Below, piece after piece: positions 60,252 through 64,000 of a stretch of DNA of 64,000 nt (position 1 is its first letter; every line of letters starts with the position of its first letter). Where the stretch lies: NCBI RefSeq assembly GCF_044003965.1, contig NZ_JBAWKC010000001.1:372001-436000 (forward strand), read 5' to 3'. A program made the position numbers and the translations under genes. This stretch comes from Yeosuana aquiaggeris (GTDB lineage: Bacteria > Bacteroidota > Bacteroidia > Flavobacteriales > Flavobacteriaceae). The notes below the pieces were generated by a model. The model was not told the DNA's origin, ran no database searches, and saw only the letters and a list, made by a program, of their open reading frames with translations.

Positions 60252-62021
60252 TTAATGAGATTTTGGAAAATTCATCTTTGCAATCAAATTTCTGAACTCC
60301 GGATAATTTTTTAAATTGTCAAATATTGGATCAATATTGATATAAGGCATGTTTGAATCATGATCATTGTAAGCCTCGTAAAGATAATTAATGGCCAAAT
60401 CGTTGTTCCCTGACCTGGTATAGAGCGTACCTATTCGCCAAGGTGTCACATATATGTCTGAAGAACGATTAATGAGAAACTCGGCCAAACTATTTAAGGC
60501 GCTTGGATAACCCCCGCTAGCGTACCCGTTTTTAAGTGCTAAAACGGCCTCTTTATCATTTTCGGCCTCATAAGATCTGACAAAAATTTCATAAGCCTTA
60601 TCATATTCTTTGTTATTGTGATAGGCCGAGCGCAATGTTGAAAGGGCTAAAGGATCTTTTGGATTAAATTGTAAAATCTTATTTAAAACAGCAATGGCTT
60701 CTGGAAATTTTCTGCTATAATTTAAATCCATAGCATATACGGCTTGAAAGAGTGGTGTTACAGGATCAAGTTCCAGTGCCTTTTCAATTTGTTGTAAAGC
60801 CATCTTGGGCTCTCCAATAATGTATAAATAATGAGAATAATAAGCACGCGTAAAGGCTTGATTTGGGTTAAGTGCTAAAGCTTTCTTGTAAGCGATGCCT
60901 GCTTTTTTCCAATCCCATTTACCCCAGGTGTTCCATAAAGCAATACTATAGTGAACTTCAGGTAAAGAATTATCTAGTTCAAGTGCTTTTGTCATCAAAG
61001 AATCTAATTTCGGAATCACTTCAATGCCCCGAACAATTCCATTTTGCATTTTTGCAGCTCCAACTGAAGCAATTCCAGCGTAGGCTGCTGCATAATTTGG
61101 ATCTATCTTTAGCGCGAGTAGAAAATATTTAAGAGATTGTTCTAAATCATTTTCAGTAAGCTTCATCCAATAAAATATGCCTTTAAGATAGGCCTGATAT
61201 GCCTCTGGGTCAACTTTCTTAGCACTTGATAATAATAATTTCTCTTGTTCCGTTAAAGTCAGATCCATTTCATTTGCAATTTGTTGCGAAACTTCATCAA
61301 ATAAGGAATAAATTTCACTCATAGGTTTTTCAAAAATTTGTGCCCATATAGTCCGTTCTTTGGGAAATGCCTTTATCAATCTAAAATTTAACTGAACCGT
61401 GTCTTCAAATTTCATAATATCTGCTTCAAGAATGGCATCAACCCCCAACTCCTTTGCTATTTCTGAAATTGATTTCTCTGAATTTTCATATTTTAAAGTT
61501 GATCTGGGAGGAGTGGTTCGTAGAGAACTTATTTTAGATACATTTGTTATCAAATTAGAATGAAGGCCGGCTGCTAAATACATTCGATTATCATTTTCAG
61601 TAAAATTTCTTAAAGGAAGTATAGCCAGAGATTTCATAGCTCTTGTATCTGCCGATTTATATTCATTTAGCGCCCACCAAGTGCCAATAGTCACAAAACT
61701 TATAATGATAATTACACTTAAAAATAGATTCCAGATAATTGATTTCTTGCTTTTTTGAGCCTGATTATTTTCAATCTCTTCTGGTTTTGTTTTTATAATC
61801 CCTTCCGGGGTCATATCATAAACCCACCCAAGAATTATGGCTATTGGGAAACCAATTATGAGTGTAATAATAATCAGTTTCATTACCCAAGGAGAAGCTT
61901 GAAAACTACTGGTAACCAAACCAGCAATTTGAGCCAGCAACCATGCGGTAATCCCATAAGAGATTGCAACGCCATAGACTTTTCGTCTCTTTAATTCAGA
62001 AAAGATTTTTTTAGGATCCAT
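60252..62021 (-). CDS. FlgO-domain and TPR-repeat membrane protein
   Basis: 589 residues. N-terminal helices at about 15-38 and 48-68 and about 97-118, then a FlgO/TolB-N-like domain about 130-262 (KSLAILPLRNFTENDNRMYLAAGL, ISEIAKELGVDAILEADI), then TPR repeats from about 275 to 585 (AYQAYLKGIFYWMKLTENDL, AYYSHYLYIIGEPKMALQQI). This layout occurs in Bacteroidota next to adenylate-cyclase or sensor-like functions, where TPRs mediate protein contact. Here no DNA-binding or cyclase domain is attached. Near-consensus box TAAATTTA just upstream of the ATG. Confidence 0.85.
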   Translation of the reverse strand: MDPKKIFSELKRRKVYGVAISYGITAWLLAQIAGLVTSSFQASPWVMKLIIITLIIGFPIAIILGWVYDMTPEGIIKTKPEEIENNQAQKSKKSIIWNLFLSVIIIISFVTIGTWWALNEYKSADTRAMKSLAILPLRNFTENDNRMYLAAGLHSNLITNVSKISSLRTTPPRSTLKYENSEKSISEIAKELGVDAILEADIMKFEDTVQLNFRLIKAFPKERTIWAQIFEKPMSEIYSLFDEVSQQIANEMDLTLTEQEKLLLSSAKKVDPEAYQAYLKGIFYWMKLTENDLEQSLKYFLLALKIDPNYAAAYAGIASVGAAKMQNGIVRGIEVIPKLDSLMTKALELDNSLPEVHYSIALWNTWGKWDWKKAGIAYKKALALNPNQAFTRAYYSHYLYIIGEPKMALQQIEKALELDPVTPLFQAVYAMDLNYSRKFPEAIAVLNKILQFNPKDPLALSTLRSAYHNNKEYDKAYEIFVRSYEAENDKEAVLALKNGYASGGYPSALNSLAEFLINRSSDIYVTPWRIGTLYTRSGNNDLAINYLYEAYNDHDSNMPYINIDPIFDNLKNYPEFRNLIAKMNFPKSH

Positions 62022-62252
62022 AAGTTAAATTTACGGAATAATTAAAGATTATTAGACAGATTGAAAGGTAATGTTGAGTCTGCTTAATAGGAATAATCAA
62101 AAAAAATGTTTCAAAAGAAAATGTATTAAAGTTATATCAGCGAGATGGCTGAAAATATTTACGCATGAAATATGGTTAATTGAATATATGTAGAAATCCT
62201 GTATGAAAAATTTGGTTTCTGTCATAAGGTAGTAGCTCAGAAATTACTTTAC

Positions 62253-62260
62253 TATCTTTG
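62253..62260 (+). promoter_or_regulatory. -7 box of possible small RNA
   Basis: TATCTTTG, full TAnnTTTG match, in a region with no plus-strand gene before mfd. No clear TTG element in the -33 position. Confidence 0.4.
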
Positions 62261-62320
62261 AAAATATGGGTTTATTAAAGTTGAAAACCCTTATTTAATA
62301 TAATAAAATATACTATCATA

Positions 62321-62350
62321 AAAAAAGCGTGCTATTTAGCACGCTTTTTT
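62321..62350. terminator. Bidirectional intrinsic terminator
   Basis: Near-perfect dyad AAAAAAGCGTGCTA (62321-62334) and TAGCACGCTTTTTT (62337-62350). Ends the TerB-like gene on the minus strand and could end a plus-strand small RNA. Confidence 0.88.
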
Positions 62351-62369
62351 TATAAATAATGGTATGAAT

Positions 62370-62801
62370 CTATTCATTCATGTGTCTAATTTCATAGATA
62401 AAAGTTTCTAAATCTACACCGTTAGCCACTAAGGTTAAAGCCTTATCAACAATGTACTTGACGTTTTCAGGATGAAACCCTAATCCCACACCAATTTTTC
62501 TAAGTAATATTTCTTCATGATCACCTTTAATATGGTCTACATATACCATACGCGCCAAATCATATAAACGCTCTAAACGAACATCATAAGACAGCGGTGG
62601 ATTAATAGGATGAGATTGATAATCTTTTAAAATCAGTTTATAATCAGATTCATTAATATCTAAATTGTGTGCTAACCTATCCAAAAATTCTTTTTCTTCA
62701 GCCGTAATAATACCGTCATCCATGGCTACTCTTACAATAGCAGCAAAATGATCTTCATTACGTTTTTTAAAACCACTATCAAATAAATCTGAAATTGACA
62801 T
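62370..62801 (-). CDS. TerB-like helical protein
   Basis: 143 residues, all helical. Metal-binding TerB-type pattern: VRVAMDDGIITAEEKEFLDRLA in which acidic residues form a Ca-like loop, then YDLARMVYVDHIKGDHEEILLRK. Often called a tellurite resistance protein, although a link to tellurite is not shown for single-domain members. Own -7 box TATATTTG at 62822-62829 on this strand and a terminator directly after the stop. Function unknown. Confidence 0.82.
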   Translation of the reverse strand: MSISDLFDSGFKKRNEDHFAAIVRVAMDDGIITAEEKEFLDRLAHNLDINESDYKLILKDYQSHPINPPLSYDVRLERLYDLARMVYVDHIKGDHEEILLRKIGVGLGFHPENVKYIVDKALTLVANGVDLETFIYEIRHMNE

Positions 62802-62821
62802 ATTTTAATATTTATTTACTA

Positions 62822-62829
62822 CAAATATA
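62822..62829 (-). promoter_or_regulatory. -7 promoter box of TerB-like gene
   Basis: TATATTTG on the minus strand, full consensus, 20 nt before the ATG. Confidence 0.6.
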
Positions 62830-63020
62830 TATAAACTATAAGCCTATTAAAAATTAAATTCTTTCTTTTTTGGCAATTCATTTTGCAATCAAACACCCTG
62901 TTTTCTCAACTTTAGTTTATATTATAAAAAAATAAAAAGAGCTGAAAAAATGGGTTAATCACAAAGATAAACTACTTATAAAAATAATGCATCTTGATTC
63001 AATATTCGTAATTCTTAAAC

Positions 63021-63028
63021 TATATTTG
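63021..63028 (+). promoter_or_regulatory. -7 promoter box of mfd
   Basis: TATATTTG, full consensus, 50 nt before the probable TTG start of mfd. Confidence 0.6.
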
Positions 63029-63078
63029 CACCTTTATTGCACCAAATTTATTTTAAGAAGGTGTAAAAATCAGTATAC

Positions 63079-64000
63079 TTGAGTAAAACAGTTTTGTTAC
63101 AAACTTATGAACGGGTTTTGCAGACGCAAATTCTTCAAACTGCTATTGCCCAAAGCCAAAGTAAAACACATTTAAAAGGCTTAGTAGGTTCTTCTTTGTC
63201 TTTCGTAATTTCCAATGCCTTTAAGCAGTCAGAAAAGCCATTTTTAATTGTTTTTAATGATAAGGAAGAAGCGGCATTTTATTTAAATGACCTAGAGCAG
63301 TTATGTGGGGAAAAGGATGTCTTTTTTTACCCGGGAAGTTACCGCAGACCTTATCAAATTGAAGAAACAGATAACGCTAATGTGTTATTACGTGCTGAGG
63401 TTTTAAATCGTATAAATTCTAGAAAAAAACCAGCAATAATAGTCACTTATCCAGATGCACTTTTTGAGAAAGTAGTAACCAGAAAGGAGTTAGACCGCAA
63501 CACCTTAAAGATTAATGTGGGCGATAAGCTTTCTATTGATTTTATAAACGAAGCCCTTTTTGAATACCAGTTTAAACGGGTTGATTTTGTGACTGAACCA
63601 GGAGAATTTTCAGTTCGCGGTGGGATTGTAGATGTGTTTTCATTCTCACATGACGTGCCGTATAGAATGGAATTTTTTGGTGATGAGGTGGACAGTCTCA
63701 GAACGTTTGATGTAGAAACCCAGTTATCTATCGAGCAAATAAAAAAAATAAACATCATTCCCAATGTTGAAAATAAGTTTTTAGATGAGCAGCGCGAAAG
63801 TTTTTTAAAATACATGGCGCAGAAAACCACTGTCTTTTTTAAGAATGCCGATTTATTTTTCTCAAGAATTGATGATTTTTTCTTAAAAGCAGAAGATGCT
63901 TTTAAAACCCTTTCCACCACTTTAAAACACGCCCAGCCAAATGAATTATTCTGTAATTCAACTTTGCTAAAAAGACAGCTTTTAGATTTTTCAATTGTTG
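63079..64000 (+). CDS. mfd: Transcription-repair coupling factor Mfd, N-terminal part (runs off window)
   Basis: Open to the right edge; 307 residues are visible of an expected 1100 or so. Start is TTG 63079 (LSKTVLLQTYERVLQ); there is no nearby in-frame ATG. N-terminal UvrB-like region: HLKGLVGSSLSFVIS, VFFYPGSYRRPYQIEETDNA, TYPDALFEKVVTRKEL, RVDFVTEPGEFSVRGGIVDV and RMEFFGDEVDSL. Mfd removes stalled RNA polymerase and recruits UvrA to lesions. The ATPase and translocase domains lie outside the window. Confidence 0.95.
   Translation, partial: MSKTVLLQTYERVLQTQILQTAIAQSQSKTHLKGLVGSSLSFVISNAFKQSEKPFLIVFNDKEEAAFYLNDLEQLCGEKDVFFYPGSYRRPYQIEETDNANVLLRAEVLNRINSRKKPAIIVTYPDALFEKVVTRKELDRNTLKINVGDKLSIDFINEALFEYQFKRVDFVTEPGEFSVRGGIVDVFSFSHDVPYRMEFFGDEVDSLRTFDVETQLSIEQIKKINIIPNVENKFLDEQRESFLKYMAQKTTVFFKNADLFFSRIDDFFLKAEDAFKTLSTTLKHAQPNELFCNSTLLKRQLLDFSIV

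Larger units (their letters stand above)
62022..62369. other. 348-bp gap with a possible small RNA
   Basis: No protein gene supported; a 40-codon frame from 62071 has no promoter or family support. The right part holds a plus-strand consensus -7 box (62253-62260) and, about 60 nt later, a strong hairpin terminator (62321-62350), with a short inner hairpin between (GGGTTT and AAACCC). The terminator also serves the minus-strand TerB-like gene. Confidence 0.55.

Noticed and set aside
62071..62193. 40-codon frame on the plus strand
   Set aside because: No promoter box, no Shine-Dalgarno, unusual Cys/Lys-rich composition without family similarity.
62370..62801. Calling the TerB-like gene a tellurite resistance determinant
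   Set aside because: No other ter genes are present; the single-domain helical protein has no shown link to tellurite.
63447..63920. 157-codon open frame on the minus strand
   Set aside because: Lies entirely opposite the coding sequence of mfd, which matches the Mfd N-terminus strongly; the reverse frame has no family or promoter support.

Overview
The window is a chromosomal segment from a member of the Bacteroidota, most likely family Flavobacteriaceae. Evidence: a gliding-motility gene (gldH), CCDC81-type HU plus SPOR protein, a DUF4292 lipoprotein beside an EnvC-like protein, FlgO/TPR protein, low GC, lipoproteins with short Bacteroidota-type signals, and many copies of the Bacteroidota -7 promoter box TAnnTTTG just upstream of genes. 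It looks like ordinary vertically inherited chromosome. I see no rRNA, tRNA, insertion sequence, prophage or CRISPR array.

Layout. 1-7.1 kb: tail of an upstream gene, DUF4292 lipoprotein and EnvC-like activator, a thioesterase, HU-SPOR protein, dprA, trpS with a coupled 58-residue membrane protein, and a PlsC acyltransferase. 7.2-10.7 kb: an ECF sigma factor operon whose anti-sigma-like partner carries a beta-barrel, then recA. 11.0-13.6 kb: trhO, a TrhP-like U32 protein and a small ferredoxin, which together look like a tRNA wobble-uridine hydroxylation locus. 13.7-17.8 kb: ricT, gldH and a PBP1A. 17.8-19.2 kb: 3-oxoacid CoA-transferase. 19.4-24.6 kb: a minus-strand operon of acylase, membrane protein, exonuclease and peptide ABC ATPase.

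25-40 kb is a heme locus. hemA, a hemC-hemD fusion, hemE, a GNAT gene, hemF and hemB run leftward. A PchR-like AraC regulator and hemH run rightward from the same divergent region, and a HemJ-type protoporphyrinogen oxidase lies about 5.5 kb further on. Only glutamate-1-semialdehyde aminotransferase and glutamyl-tRNA synthetase of the C5 pathway are missing from the window. A NtrY-like kinase and a crotonase follow.

42.3-45.3 kb holds the least explained structure. An AraC regulator sits between a small secreted protein and small peptide genes. A divergent promoter region of about 125 bp is present twice, 1490 bp apart and without gaps, and two intrinsic terminators share an identical 15-nt flank. 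This looks like a locally duplicated regulatory unit.

45.3-64 kb: an HD hydrolase, acyl-ACP desaturase and acyltransferase, bacilliredoxin, TerB-DnaJ co-chaperone, LD-carboxypeptidase, metG, ferritin, methyltransferase, OmpA lipoprotein, tex, Na/Ca exchanger, several unknowns, a FlgO/TPR membrane protein, a TerB-like protein, and the 5' part of mfd running off the right edge.

Several annotated starts were moved downstream because the longer reading frame would begin inside or before a TAnnTTTG box (plsC, hemH, metG, recA, the TerB-DnaJ gene). A few genes have the box only 4-6 nt from the ATG and may be transcribed without a leader. All calls come from reading the sequence and knowledge of families; no database search was run.
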